The notes beneath the pieces are model-generated. The model had not been told where the DNA came from. It was given only the letters and a program-made list of their open reading frames with translations, and did not search any database. DNA of 64,000 nt from Allobosea sp. LC85. Lineage in GTDB: Bacteria > Pseudomonadota > Alphaproteobacteria > Rhizobiales > Beijerinckiaceae. Position 1 is the first letter of the stretch; each line of letters starts with the position of its first letter. Location of the stretch: the NCBI RefSeq assembly GCF_000735605.1, contig NZ_JPKG01000028.1:1-64000 (forward strand), written 5' to 3'. Both the position numbers and the translations under genes were made by a program. Positions 27,292 to 36,348 of this stretch are shown piece by piece.

Positions 27292-30048
27292 ATGGCCAAC
27301 AAGATGCTTATCGACGCAACACACCCGGAAGAGACCCGGGTCGTGGTGGTGCGCGGCTCGCGCGTCGAGGAATTTGATTTCGAATCCGCCAGCCGCAAAC
27401 CGCTGCGGGGCAATATCTATCTGGCGAAGGTGACGCGGGTCGAACCTTCGCTCCAGGCCGCTTTCGTCGAATATGGCGGCAACCGTCACGGGTTCCTCGC
27501 CTTCTCCGAAATCCATCCGGACTACTACCAGATTCCGGTTGCCGACCGGCAGGCCCTGCTCGCCGAGGAGGCACGCGCCGACCGCGAGGAAGAACGCGAC
27601 GAGGAACGCCGCGAGAAGCGCGGCCGCCGCGACCGTGGCCGGCGTGACCGGGACGGACGCGCCAAGAAGGCGAGCAGCGACGAGACCGTCAGCGCCGATG
27701 TCGTCGAGACCGACGGCAAGGAAGCCGCCATGGTCAACGAGGGCGCGCCCGCCTTCGGCGAGTATTTTGCACCTGCCGTCGCAGAATCGAGCGACGAGAC
27801 CGTCGTCGAGAACGCCGCGCCCCTGACCTTCGAGACCGTGGCCGAAGCTTCTGCAGAAGCCGGCGAGGCTTCCGCCGACAACGAGGAAGCGCGCCGCCCG
27901 TCCGAGAACGAAGAGGACGAGAACGGCGAAGACGGCGACGAGCACGGCCAGGACGAGCCCCAGGAAGAACCGGAACAGCTCGGCGGTGGCGACGCCCTTG
28001 ACGATATGCCGGAGCGCCCGCGCCACTCGCGCCGCCAGTACAAGATCCAGGAGGTGATCAAGCGCCGCCAGATCATCCTGGTCCAGGTCGTCAAGGAAGA
28101 GCGCGGCAACAAGGGCGCGGCGCTCACCACCTATCTCTCGCTCGCCGGCCGCTATTCGGTGCTGATGCCGAACACCGGCAAGGGCGGCGGAATCTCGCGC
28201 AAGATCACCAATGCCGAGGACCGCAAGCGTCTCAAGGAAATCGCCCAGGAGCTGGAGGTGCCGGAGGGGATGGGCATCATCCTGCGCACGGCCGGCGCTT
28301 CGCGCACCAAGGTCGAGATCAAGCGCGATTATGAATATCTGATGCGGATGTGGGAGAGCGTGCGTGAACTCACGCTCGGCTCCGTCGCGCCGGCGCTCGT
28401 CTATGAGGAAGGAAACCTCGTCAAGCGCTCGATCCGCGACCTCTACAACAAGGATATCGACGAGGTTCATGTCGCCGGCGAGGAGGCCTATCGCGAGGCC
28501 AAGGACTTCATGCGCATGCTCATGCCGAGCCATGCCAAGAGCGTGAAGGCCTATCGCGAGCAGACCCCGCTCTTCGCCTCGTTCAGCGTCGAGAGCCAGC
28601 TCGACGCGATGTTCTCGAACACCGTCACGCTGAAATCCGGCGGCTATATCGTCATCAACCAGACCGAAGCTCTGGTCGCGATCGACATCAACTCGGGCCG
28701 CTCGACCCGCGAACACAATATCGAGGATACGGCTCTCAAGACCAATCTCGAAGCGGCGGAAGAAATCTCCCGCCAGCTCCGGCTGCGCGATCTCGCCGGT
28801 CTCATCGTGATCGATTTCATCGACATGGAGGAGAACCGCAACAACCGTGCGGTCGAGAAGAAGCTCAAGGACTGCCTCAAGAACGACCGTGCGCGCATCC
28901 AGGTCGGCCGGATCTCGGCCTTCGGACTGCTGGAGATGTCGCGTCAGCGCATCCGCACCGGCGTGCTCGAGAGCTCTTCGGTCCCCTGCCCGCACTGCGC
29001 TGGTGCCGGCATGATCCGCTCGACCTCCTCGGTGGCGCTGCAGATCCTGCGCGCGCTGGAGGAAACCCTGATCAAGAGCGCCTCGCACAATCTTTCGGTC
29101 CGGACGCGGCCGGAAGTGGCGCTCTATGTCCTGAACCAGAAGCGCGCGCATCTCACCGATCTCGAGACGCGCTTTGCCATCGCGATCACGGTCTCGGCCG
29201 ACGCGACCCTGCTTGGCACCCGCTATTTCGAGGTCGAGCGCGGCGAGTTCGTCGGCAATGAAGGCCGAGTCGTTCCGAGCCCGTTCAAGGCCGAGGCGAT
29301 CTCGCATGTCGATGACGATGCACTCGATGCAGCAGCCGAGGCAGAGGCAGTCGGAGGAGGCGAGGACGAGCAGGAAGAGGCGGCACAGGGAGACGCCGTT
29401 GCGGAACGCGGGGATGGCGAAGCCCGCGGTGAAGGCGGACGCAAGCGCCGCCGTCGTCGCCGGCGCCGGCGTGGTGGTGAGCGCGATGCGAATGGCCAGC
29501 AGCTCGAAGGCGGCAGCGATGCCGAAGGCGATGAAGGTGACGAGGATGGCGACGAGGATGCTGACAGCCCCGCTGTCGCGGAAGCCGCCCCCGTCCCCGC
29601 TCCAGTAGCCGAGCCGGCCGAAGCGCCTGTCGCCGAGGTTGCAGCTGAAGTCGTCGCGGAGGCCAAGCCGCGCCGCGCCCGCCGCAGCACCCGCAAGGCG
29701 AAGGTCGAAGCCGAACAGGAGGCAGCCCCCGAAGCCACGAAGGCTGCCGAGGATGTGACGGAGACTGTCGCGGAAGTCGCGCCGACCGAGAAGCCGAAGC
29801 GCAGCCGGTCACGCAAGAAGGTCGTCCCGATCACCGAGGACGGCGTCGCAGCCGAGGCTCCCGCTCCCGCGGCCGAAACACCAGCCGCTTCGGTCGAGAC
29901 GCCGATCGCCTCCGAAGCTGAGCCGGCTCCCGAGCCCGCCCCCACCCCGCTTGTCGCCGAGGAGCCCGTCGCGGTCGTGCTGACCCCGCCGGATCCAGAC
30001 CGTCCGAAGCGCGGCGGCTGGTGGAACAAGCTCGCCGGACGCAAGTAA
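27292..30048 (+). CDS. rne: ribonuclease E
   Basis: A 918-residue endoribonuclease that starts mRNA decay and scaffolds the degradosome. ATG 27292 gives the conserved opening MANKMLIDATHPEETRVVVV. The S1 domain is split by a long acidic insert (about residues 95-260), as usual in alphaproteobacteria. The DNase I-like catalytic part carries both metal-binding Asp motifs, VAIDINSGRST near 461 and IDFIDMEE near 508, and the zinc-link CPHC near 566. The C-terminal 250 residues are disordered, with a lysine plus ten-arginine RNA-binding patch and Ala/Glu/Pro-rich repeats ending in GGWWNKLAGRK. A strong terminator follows. Confidence 0.96.
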   Translation: MANKMLIDATHPEETRVVVVRGSRVEEFDFESASRKPLRGNIYLAKVTRVEPSLQAAFVEYGGNRHGFLAFSEIHPDYYQIPVADRQALLAEEARADREEERDEERREKRGRRDRGRRDRDGRAKKASSDETVSADVVETDGKEAAMVNEGAPAFGEYFAPAVAESSDETVVENAAPLTFETVAEASAEAGEASADNEEARRPSENEEDENGEDGDEHGQDEPQEEPEQLGGGDALDDMPERPRHSRRQYKIQEVIKRRQIILVQVVKEERGNKGAALTTYLSLAGRYSVLMPNTGKGGGISRKITNAEDRKRLKEIAQELEVPEGMGIILRTAGASRTKVEIKRDYEYLMRMWESVRELTLGSVAPALVYEEGNLVKRSIRDLYNKDIDEVHVAGEEAYREAKDFMRMLMPSHAKSVKAYREQTPLFASFSVESQLDAMFSNTVTLKSGGYIVINQTEALVAIDINSGRSTREHNIEDTALKTNLEAAEEISRQLRLRDLAGLIVIDFIDMEENRNNRAVEKKLKDCLKNDRARIQVGRISAFGLLEMSRQRIRTGVLESSSVPCPHCAGAGMIRSTSSVALQILRALEETLIKSASHNLSVRTRPEVALYVLNQKRAHLTDLETRFAIAITVSADATLLGTRYFEVERGEFVGNEGRVVPSPFKAEAISHVDDDALDAAAEAEAVGGGEDEQEEAAQGDAVAERGDGEARGEGGRKRRRRRRRRRGGERDANGQQLEGGSDAEGDEGDEDGDEDADSPAVAEAAPVPAPVAEPAEAPVAEVAAEVVAEAKPRRARRSTRKAKVEAEQEAAPEATKAAEDVTETVAEVAPTEKPKRSRSRKKVVPITEDGVAAEAPAPAAETPAASVETPIASEAEPAPEPAPTPLVAEEPVAVVLTPPDPDRPKRGGWWNKLAGRK

Positions 30049-30055
30049 GACCTCA

Positions 30056-30086
30056 GGCCGCTGCGATCGCTCGCAGCGGCCTTTTT
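30056..30086 (+). terminator. intrinsic terminator of rne
   Basis: An 11-bp GC-rich stem (GGCCGCTGCGA with TCGCAGCGGCC) has a 4-base loop and is followed at once by TTTTTC. It begins 8 bases after the rne stop codon. Confidence 0.88.
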
Positions 30087-30105
30087 CGTTCGGGGGTAAG
30101 CTGTG

Positions 30106-30472
30106 ATGCCGCCGCCGAGAAGTTTCGAGCGACTGGCGCTCGTAATCGTCTGCGTCGCGGCGCTGCTTGGTCTCGCTTGGCTGGCCTTGCAGGCGATCGG
30201 CTGGTTCGGCGTCGGGCCTGCTCGGCCTCTTCGTCGCCTTCGTGGCGATCCGCTTCGAGCTTGAGGAAAACCGGCCCGTCGGCCATCAGATGACGCCGGA
30301 TCTCTATGCCAGCCAGTTCCACAAGCATGGCCGAGAGCACGAGGCGGAACGAGCGGGTTTTCGTACCGAGCTGATCGCCCAGATTTCCGCTGCCCGCCTC
30401 GGGCTTGGGCTTGGCCTCCTGCTGACCGCCATTGGCTTCGGCTTCTTCTTCATCCTCGAAGCCGGCGGCTGA
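30106..30472 (+). pseudogene. frameshifted small inner-membrane protein
   Basis: From ATG 30106 (behind GGGGGTAAG) one frame reads MPPPRSFERLAL...LQAIGWFGVG and then leaves coding-like sequence. One base on, near G 30214, a second frame continues as LLGLFVAFVAIRFELEENRP and stays open to TGA 30470-30472. Joined by removing one G from the GGG run, the product has about 121 residues, with hydrophobic segments near 10-30, 38-50 and 100-117. No in-frame ATG supports the second part alone (only a TTG at 30167). This is either a recent frameshift or a sequencing error in a G run. No known family was recognised. Confidence 0.65.
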
Positions 30473-30476
30473 GGGC

Positions 30477-32750
30477 CTACCCGGCCGAAGGCACCAGCGG
30501 CGTCGGCGGCTTGATGGTCGTGATCGATGCCGCGGCCCCGGCAGAAGCCTGCCCTTCACCGCCCCTGACGGTCACCGCGTTCGAGGCAAAGGCTACGCCG
30601 GCATCGTTGAGTGCCTGATACATCCGCTTCAGGGCCTCGCGCTGGAGCGCGCTGGCCTGCGCCGGCTTGGCGGTGAATTTCAGCCGAATGACGATCGCGG
30701 TGTCGGCGATCTCGGCCACACCCTGCATCTTGAGTTGCGCGATAAAGTTAGGTCCGAGTTCCGGGTCCTCCAGCATTGCGAGACCGATCTTCTTGATGGT
30801 CTTGCGCGCCTTCTCGATATCGGCGGAACGGTCGAGCCGGACATTGAACTTCACCGTCGCCCAGTCGCGGCTGGCATTGGTCAGGGACGGGATCTGGCCG
30901 AAGGGCACTGTGTGGATCTGGCCGCTCTGATGGCGCAGTTGTACCGAGCGTAGGGAGATCTTCTCGACCGTGCCCTTGAGCCGCCCCGTATCGACATATT
31001 CGCCGACGCGGAAGGCATCCTCGACCATGAAGAAGAAGCCGGAAACGATATCGCGCACCAGCGCCTGCGAGCCGAAGGAAACGGCAAGCCCGAGGATGCC
31101 GAAGCCGGCCAGGAGTGGCCCGATGTCAACCCCCAGCCGTGACAGCACGACGAGGCTGGTCAGGCCGATCACGGCCCCGAGCACGACACCACGCAGCACC
31201 GGGAGTACCGTGCCGAGCCGGGACGGCACATGGTCGTCGGGAGGCGCATCCTCGTCGGCTGGCCCGGCATGCACTGCACGCGGCGCATAGGCGTCGAAGA
31301 AGGCGCGCAGGAAGGTCAGCGCGATCCACCCCATGAATGCCAGGGTGGCGACGCTGAGGACACGTTGGCCGAACGAGACCGTATCCGGCGCATCCGCGTC
31401 CATGACGAAACCGCTCCAGAGCCGGACCAGCAGATAGAGGGCACAGAGCCAGACGAAGCCCACCACGCTTGACTGCAAGGTCTTGCCCACCGCACGCGAA
31501 AGCGGGGTCTGCTCGCGCTCCGCGGAGCGGCAGTTCAGCCACGAGCGGATCAGCGCCCCGAGCCCCGACGCCAAGATCGGTGCAAGCACGACGATGAACT
31601 GCGTCGTCCCCGCCTTTAGGGCCCAGTGCGCACCATTAGGCATCACCGCAGCACTGCGGCCTACCGCCCAAATCAGCACGGCGCTCGCGATCAAGAGCCA
31701 CGGCGTCGCTGCCGCCACCCAGCGGCGCAGGCTGCTTGCCTGGCCGCCGGGTTGCGCCAGACTGACAAGGTCATGCCGTGCGTACCAGAACCACCAGATC
31801 TTGTAAGTTGTCAGCAGCAGGGAAGAAAACGCGATCCATCCGGCGATCGAGGCAGGATCAGATGCAGAGCGTTCGCCGAGTGCGTTCACGACCAGGGCGA
31901 TATGGCCGAAGAACGCATAGATCATGACCAGGGCGAAATGCCGTTCGGCGCGCGGCAGAGGCAGGATACGCCGCACCGGGTGCCCCGGCGCAAGCAGGAA
32001 CCGCCCCGCCATCGCAAACGACCACAACATCCCCAGCCCGTAGAGTTCGGCTATGGTGATCTGTTGCGCGAAATCGGGCTGTGGCAGGAGCCAGCGCACC
32101 AGGGTCCGCCCGGCGAGCCATAGGCCCGCAAGCGCGACGAAATCGTGCAGAAGGCCGATCGAGGAGGCAACGAACCGTTCGAACAGCGTATCGTCCCGCG
32201 GCACCAGGCGCCTGGCGACCAAGCCACGCGTCATTTTCCAGAGGATGACGGCGAAAGCCACGGCAGCAAACAGGACGAGCAGGATGCGGGCTCCCGCCGA
32301 CAATCCCGTGGCACCATTCTGATTGGCGGCCCAGGCGCGGGCCCAGTCGCTCGGTATCCGCGTCGCGGACGGAATCGACGCGTTGCCGTAGTCGAATCCT
32401 TCGACGAAATGGTTGGCAACCTCCTCCAGCCGCGTTTCGGCAACTGCAACGGGCGTTGCTGCTGGCATGGGCTTGCCAGGTGCTGCCGCTGCCGCAGGTG
32501 GAGTTGAGACGGCCTCGCCGGGGCCAGCCATGCGGAGAATGACCTTGCGCCCGCCCGCCTCCAGCGTCGTGATGGTCTTGCGCAGCGCCTCCGGCGCCTC
32601 GTCCCCGCGCAGGATCAGCGTCACGCTGTTATCACCGGACGCCTGGGCGAACGCTGCGGATCCCGATCCGAGGAGCATGAGCAGAAAGGCAAGGAGAACC
32701 AGCGCCGCCGGCAAGGCATGACCACGCGAAGACGCAAAGAGATATCGCAT
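30477..32750 (-). CDS. MscS-type mechanosensitive ion channel
   Basis: A 757-residue large MscS-family channel that would release solutes during hypo-osmotic shock. ATG 32750 was chosen: AGGGGGAAG lies upstream and a signal peptide follows (ending GSAAFAQA). A periplasmic domain with Pro/Ala linker (about 25-150) precedes roughly eight to ten hydrophobic segments. The conserved pore region and beta domain lie toward the C-terminus: GFGILGLAVSFGSQALVRDI, FFFMVEDAFRVGEYV, and LKGTVEKISLRSVQLRHQ. The extended N-terminus resembles YbdG/MscM-type proteins rather than minimal MscS. It converges on the frameshifted gene, whose stop is 4 bases away. Confidence 0.9.
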   Translation of the reverse strand: MRYLFASSRGHALPAALVLLAFLLMLLGSGSAAFAQASGDNSVTLILRGDEAPEALRKTITTLEAGGRKVILRMAGPGEAVSTPPAAAAAPGKPMPAATPVAVAETRLEEVANHFVEGFDYGNASIPSATRIPSDWARAWAANQNGATGLSAGARILLVLFAAVAFAVILWKMTRGLVARRLVPRDDTLFERFVASSIGLLHDFVALAGLWLAGRTLVRWLLPQPDFAQQITIAELYGLGMLWSFAMAGRFLLAPGHPVRRILPLPRAERHFALVMIYAFFGHIALVVNALGERSASDPASIAGWIAFSSLLLTTYKIWWFWYARHDLVSLAQPGGQASSLRRWVAAATPWLLIASAVLIWAVGRSAAVMPNGAHWALKAGTTQFIVVLAPILASGLGALIRSWLNCRSAEREQTPLSRAVGKTLQSSVVGFVWLCALYLLVRLWSGFVMDADAPDTVSFGQRVLSVATLAFMGWIALTFLRAFFDAYAPRAVHAGPADEDAPPDDHVPSRLGTVLPVLRGVVLGAVIGLTSLVVLSRLGVDIGPLLAGFGILGLAVSFGSQALVRDIVSGFFFMVEDAFRVGEYVDTGRLKGTVEKISLRSVQLRHQSGQIHTVPFGQIPSLTNASRDWATVKFNVRLDRSADIEKARKTIKKIGLAMLEDPELGPNFIAQLKMQGVAEIADTAIVIRLKFTAKPAQASALQREALKRMYQALNDAGVAFASNAVTVRGGEGQASAGAAASITTIKPPTPLVPSAG

Positions 32751-32841
32751 CAAAACCACTTCCCCCTTGCCTGTTCTCCTATGACTTGGACGGGAATACG
32801 TGCGTTTGGCAAGCATTCCGCGCTGGCGTCGTTACTTGCTC

Positions 32842-34032
32842 TCAGCGCCGCTTCAGCCAAGCCCCCATGCGCGAGACCGCGTCCTCGCATTCGGCCAGCG
32901 AACCCGCGAAAGAAAGCCGCACCGTGCGTGCGCCACGCCCCTCGTCGAAATCGAGGCCGGGGGTGATCGCGACATGAGCCTGCTCGAGAACGTCGCGGCA
33001 AAAGGCCATGGAGTCATTCGAATATCGCCCGATATCGAGATAGATGTAGAAGGCCCCGTCGACAGGCAGGAAATCGCCGAGGCCGATTTCCGGCAAGGCC
33101 TTCAGCAAATAGGCGCGGTTCGCTGCGTAGCCTGCCTTGATCGCCTCGCACTCGGCAGTCGCATCGAAGGCCGCCTCGCCCGCAACCTGGCTGAGATACG
33201 GCACCGAAATCGAGAAATTCTGCTGCAGCCGCTCGATCGTGCGCACCATGCGCTGCGGCACCACGAGCCAGCCGACACGCCAGCCGGTCATACAGTAATA
33301 TTTCGAGAACGAATTGACGATGATCGCGTCCTGATCGGCGCTGAGCGCTGTCGTCGCGGGCGTCTCATAGGTCAGCCCGTGATAGATCTCGTCGGAAATG
33401 TACCACAGCCCGAGCCGGCGGCATGCAGCCGCGACGGACGCGATGGCCTCCGGCGCCATCACCACGCCGGTCGGATTGGCCGGGCTCATGGTCAGTACGC
33501 CCGCGAGTGGGCGTTCGGCATGAGCTTTCGCAATCAGGTCCGGCGTCAGCGCGTAGCGCGTCTCCGGGCCGACCTCGATCGCGACCGGCTCCAGCCCCAG
33601 CGCCGTCAGGATGTTGCGATAGGCCGGGTAGCCCGGCGCTGTGATCGCAACGCGTGCGCCCGGCTGGAAACAGGCGAGGAATGCGAGAATGAAGCCACCC
33701 GACGAACCGGTGGTCACGATGACACGCTCAGCCGGTATGCTGACGCCATAGGAATCCTGATAGTGGCGCGCGATACGTTCCCTCAGAGAATCGGTGCCGA
33801 GCGCCTGCGTGTAGCCGATGCGGCCATGCTCGAGCGCGCGCGCGGCTGCCGCGCGGATGCTGGCCGGCGTCGGAGCGGAGGGCTGGCCGACCTCCATGTG
33901 AACGACCGAACCGCCGGCGCGCTCGATCGCGGCAGCCTGGTTCATCACGTCCATGACGATGAAGGGCGCGACCTCGGCCGCGCGAGCAGAGAGCGCAGGC
34001 GGCGTCGCAAGGCGGTGAGCATCGGTCGTCAT
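32842..34032 (-). CDS. class I/II pyridoxal-phosphate aminotransferase
   Basis: A 396-residue fold type I aminotransferase of the aspartate aminotransferase superfamily. The cofactor lysine is in NSFSKYYCMTGWRVGWLV, near residue 243; other marks are GSSGGFILAFLACFQPGA, the SPANPTGVV strand and SDEIYHGLTY. The C-terminal GARTVRLSFAGS holds the carboxylate-binding Arg. The closest type is the alanine/aspartate-like subgroup, but the amino donor cannot be deduced. It starts 348 bases from the divergent DsbA-like gene and ends about 90 bases from the MscS-type gene start. Confidence 0.88.
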   Translation of the reverse strand: MTTDAHRLATPPALSARAAEVAPFIVMDVMNQAAAIERAGGSVVHMEVGQPSAPTPASIRAAAARALEHGRIGYTQALGTDSLRERIARHYQDSYGVSIPAERVIVTTGSSGGFILAFLACFQPGARVAITAPGYPAYRNILTALGLEPVAIEVGPETRYALTPDLIAKAHAERPLAGVLTMSPANPTGVVMAPEAIASVAAACRRLGLWYISDEIYHGLTYETPATTALSADQDAIIVNSFSKYYCMTGWRVGWLVVPQRMVRTIERLQQNFSISVPYLSQVAGEAAFDATAECEAIKAGYAANRAYLLKALPEIGLGDFLPVDGAFYIYLDIGRYSNDSMAFCRDVLEQAHVAITPGLDFDEGRGARTVRLSFAGSLAECEDAVSRMGAWLKRR

Positions 34033-34380
34033 GCAGATCTCGCAGCGGGAACCGGCGGAGCTCCGCCCGCCACTTGAAGCAGTGCCCTAAAGCATCAGGA
34101 GGGAGCGTGGGAAGCCGTTTGTAGGCGCAGTCGACGACCGGCATCTCCTTCGAGAGGCTGGTTTGAGCCTGAACCAGTCTCCCCCCGCGACAGAAGATGG
34201 CGGAACATCGCTTTCGCGATGGTACTGGCGACGCTGCGCGCAGGTCAGGTCATGCTCCCGCCGCAACCGCTGGCAAAGCTGTGAATTGACGCTGTCGACG
34301 CGAGAGCGGAGAAGGGGCGCACGATGACCGGTTCAACGCTTGCCGTAGCCAAGGGCCGGCGAGCCCGAAAGGATGACGAC
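34033..34380. other. divergent intergenic region, aminotransferase / DsbA-like gene
   Basis: About 350 bases that must hold two promoters. The only structure noted is an inverted repeat GAGGCTGGTT/AACCAGTCTC at 34154-34181 with one mismatch. An in-frame ATG at 34324 would extend the DsbA-like protein but lacks a signal-like N-terminus. Confidence 0.5.
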
Positions 34381-35196
34381 ATGGCTCTGTTCACCCTGCT
34401 CCGCCCGGCTTTCGCCGGAATCAGGCGCGCGGGCCTGGTCTTGGGCGGGCTCGGCCTCGCCGTGACGCTGGCTGCTGGTCCGGTTCAGGCGCAGGGACAG
34501 CCCCTGTCCCCCGAACAACGCAAGGCCGTGACCGATCTCATTCGCGAGACGCTGCTGAAGAACCCAGAACTGATTCAGGAAGCACTGGTCGAGCTCGAGC
34601 GGCGCAACCAGGTCGCCCAGGCCGAGGCACAGCGCAGTGCCGTCGCCAGCGAGAAGGCGAACCTCGTCGATCCCGCGACGTCGATCATCGCCGCCAATCC
34701 GCAGGGCGACGTCACCCTCGTCGAGTTCATGGATTACAATTGCGGCTTCTGCAAAAGGGCGCTCGACGATGTCCGCACTCTCGTCAAGGACGACCCGAAA
34801 CTGCGCGTCGTGATCAAGGATTTCCCGATCCTCGGACCCGATTCGGTCGAAGCCAGCCGTGTCGCCATTGCCGTGAAGAACCAGCTCCAGGGCCAGAAGT
34901 ACTGGGATTTCCACAACAAGCTGATGGCGACCAAGGGCCGGATCAACGGTGCCAAGGCGCTGGAGATCGCCAAGGAAGCCGGTGCGGATGTCGAGCGCGC
35001 CCGCAAGGACATGGACGCGCCGGCGACCCGCGCCGCAATCGAGTCCACTGTCGCTCTCGGCGATCGGCTCGGCCTGACCGGCACCCCGGCCTTCATCATC
35101 GGTGACGAAGTTGTCTTCGGCGCCGTTGGCGCTGCGGCGCTGAAGGAGAAGATCGAAGCCGTCCGCAAATGTGGCAAGGCCACCTGCAGCGGCTGA
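34381..35196 (+). CDS. DsbA-family thiol:disulfide oxidoreductase (Com1/ScsC-like)
   Basis: A 271-residue periplasmic thioredoxin-fold protein. ATG 34381 was chosen because AAGGAT precedes it and a signal peptide follows (hydrophobic GLVLGGLGLAVTLAAG, cleavage near VQAQ). Residues about 40-80 form an amphipathic helix (LSPEQRKAVTDLIRETLLK), the oligomerisation arm seen in Com1/ScsC-like proteins. The active site is C121-G-F-C124 in MDYNCGFCKRAL, and the cis-Pro loop is GTPAFIIGD. CGFC points to a disulfide isomerase or chaperone-like role rather than a strong oxidase; no DsbB gene is near. Confidence 0.9.
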   Translation: MALFTLLRPAFAGIRRAGLVLGGLGLAVTLAAGPVQAQGQPLSPEQRKAVTDLIRETLLKNPELIQEALVELERRNQVAQAEAQRSAVASEKANLVDPATSIIAANPQGDVTLVEFMDYNCGFCKRALDDVRTLVKDDPKLRVVIKDFPILGPDSVEASRVAIAVKNQLQGQKYWDFHNKLMATKGRINGAKALEIAKEAGADVERARKDMDAPATRAAIESTVALGDRLGLTGTPAFIIGDEVVFGAVGAAALKEKIEAVRKCGKATCSG

Positions 35197-35320
35197 TGAA
35201 ACCCGCCGGCCTGTGGTGGTTCCCTTCGCAGGCCGGTGTCACAGGCTTCCCCTGTCCCGCCGTTCCGGTTAAGACGACGCCGACGCCGCAGCTTCGCGGC
35301 TTGAGGAATCAACGCGAGCC

Positions 35321-35779
35321 ATGGTCGCCGTCCACGTCCTGAACGGACCCAATCTGAATCTGCTCGGCACCCGCGAGCCCGGAACCTATGGTTCGGTGAC
35401 GCTCGCCGGCGTCGAGGAACGCCTCAGGGCGAAGGCCGCCGCCGCCGGGGTCGAGTTGACCTTCAGCCAGACCAATTTCGAAGGCGAGCTCGTCACCCGT
35501 GTGCAGCAGGCGGGGCTGGCCGGGGCCGGCGTCATCATCAATGCCGGCGCCTACACCCACACCTCCGTCGCGCTACGCGATGCGATCAAGGGCACCGAGG
35601 CGCTCGCCATCGAGGTTCATGTCTCCAATGTGCACGCCCGCGAGGAATTCCGGCACCATTCCTACATGGCGCCGGTCTGCGTCGGCGTGATCTGCGGCTT
35701 CGGCGTCGCCAGCTACGACCTTGCTTTCGACGCGATCGTGCCGCTTCTCCAGAAGCGCGCGGCAAAGACGGCGGCCTGA
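35321..35779 (+). CDS. aroQ: type II 3-dehydroquinate dehydratase
   Basis: A 152-residue enzyme converting 3-dehydroquinate to 3-dehydroshikimate in the shikimate pathway; type II members are dodecamers. The opening LNGPNLNLLGTREPGTYG contains the catalytic Tyr (near 27) and the lid-loop Arg. INAGAYTHTSVAL carries the catalytic His, and IEVHVSNVHAREEFR and GFGVASYDLA complete the family signature. Length is standard. It is followed by accB and accC on the same strand, as in many alphaproteobacteria, and is likely in one transcript with them. Confidence 0.96.
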   Translation: MVAVHVLNGPNLNLLGTREPGTYGSVTLAGVEERLRAKAAAAGVELTFSQTNFEGELVTRVQQAGLAGAGVIINAGAYTHTSVALRDAIKGTEALAIEVHVSNVHAREEFRHHSYMAPVCVGVICGFGVASYDLAFDAIVPLLQKRAAKTAA

Positions 35780-35860
35780 ACGGGCCGGTTCAATCAGCGG
35801 GATGGCGCCTCGCGGCTGACCATCCTCTCAACCAAGACGACGAAGACGGTGAAACCCGCC

Positions 35861-36319
35861 ATGGCGACCAAGAGCCCGATCGATCCCGAATTGGTGCGCG
35901 AACTCGCGCAGCTCCTCAACGAGACCGACCTGTCCGAAATCGAGGTCGAAAAGGGCGATCTGCGCGTCCGTGTGGCCCGCACCATCTCTGCAACCGTGCA
36001 GGTGCCCGTCGCCTCACACGCGCCGGCGGTGGCCCATGCCCCGGCCGTGAGCGCGCCGGTCGAGGCCAAGCCGGCCGCCGCCCACCCCGGCACCGTCCCC
36101 TCGCCGATGGTCGGTACCGCCTATCGCCGCCCCTCGCCTGAAGCAAAGCCCTTCGTCGAGATCGGCCAGGAGGTGAAGGCGGGTGAACGCGTCCTTCTTG
36201 TCGAGGCGATGAAGACCTTCAACGACATTGTTGCGCCGCGTGCCGGCAAGGTCACGGCGATCATGGTCGAGGACGGGCAGCCGGTCGAGTACGGCGAGCC
36301 GCTTCTGGTGATCGAGTGA
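35861..36319 (+). CDS. accB: biotin carboxyl carrier protein of acetyl-CoA carboxylase
   Basis: A 152-residue carrier that holds biotin and shuttles CO2 between biotin carboxylase and carboxyltransferase in fatty-acid synthesis. ATG 35861 was used; GTG 35849 is a possible longer start. The N-terminal helix ([20 protein letters not shown]) is followed by an Ala/Pro/Val linker of about 40 residues and the biotinyl domain. The biotinylated lysine is K118 in VEAMKTFN, and [13 protein letters not shown] is the usual start of the domain. The stop codon overlaps a GTG in the accC frame, so the two are tightly coupled. Confidence 0.96.
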   Translation: MATKSPIDPELVRELAQLLNETDLSEIEVEKGDLRVRVARTISATVQVPVASHAPAVAHAPAVSAPVEAKPAAAHPGTVPSPMVGTAYRRPSPEAKPFVEIGQEVKAGERVLLVEAMKTFNDIVAPRAGKVTAIMVEDGQPVEYGEPLLVIE

Positions 36320-36348
36320 GCGGGGCAGCGGGCGCGGACGAGCCGAAG

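Noticed and set aside
27205..29307. 700-codon minus-strand open frame across rne
   Set aside because: Mirror of rne codons; no family features and no ribosome site.
29440..29500. arginine-repeat tract in rne as a sequence artefact or microsatellite
   Set aside because: The codons are mixed (CGC, CGT, CGG), and Arg-rich RNA-binding patches are normal in RNase E tails.
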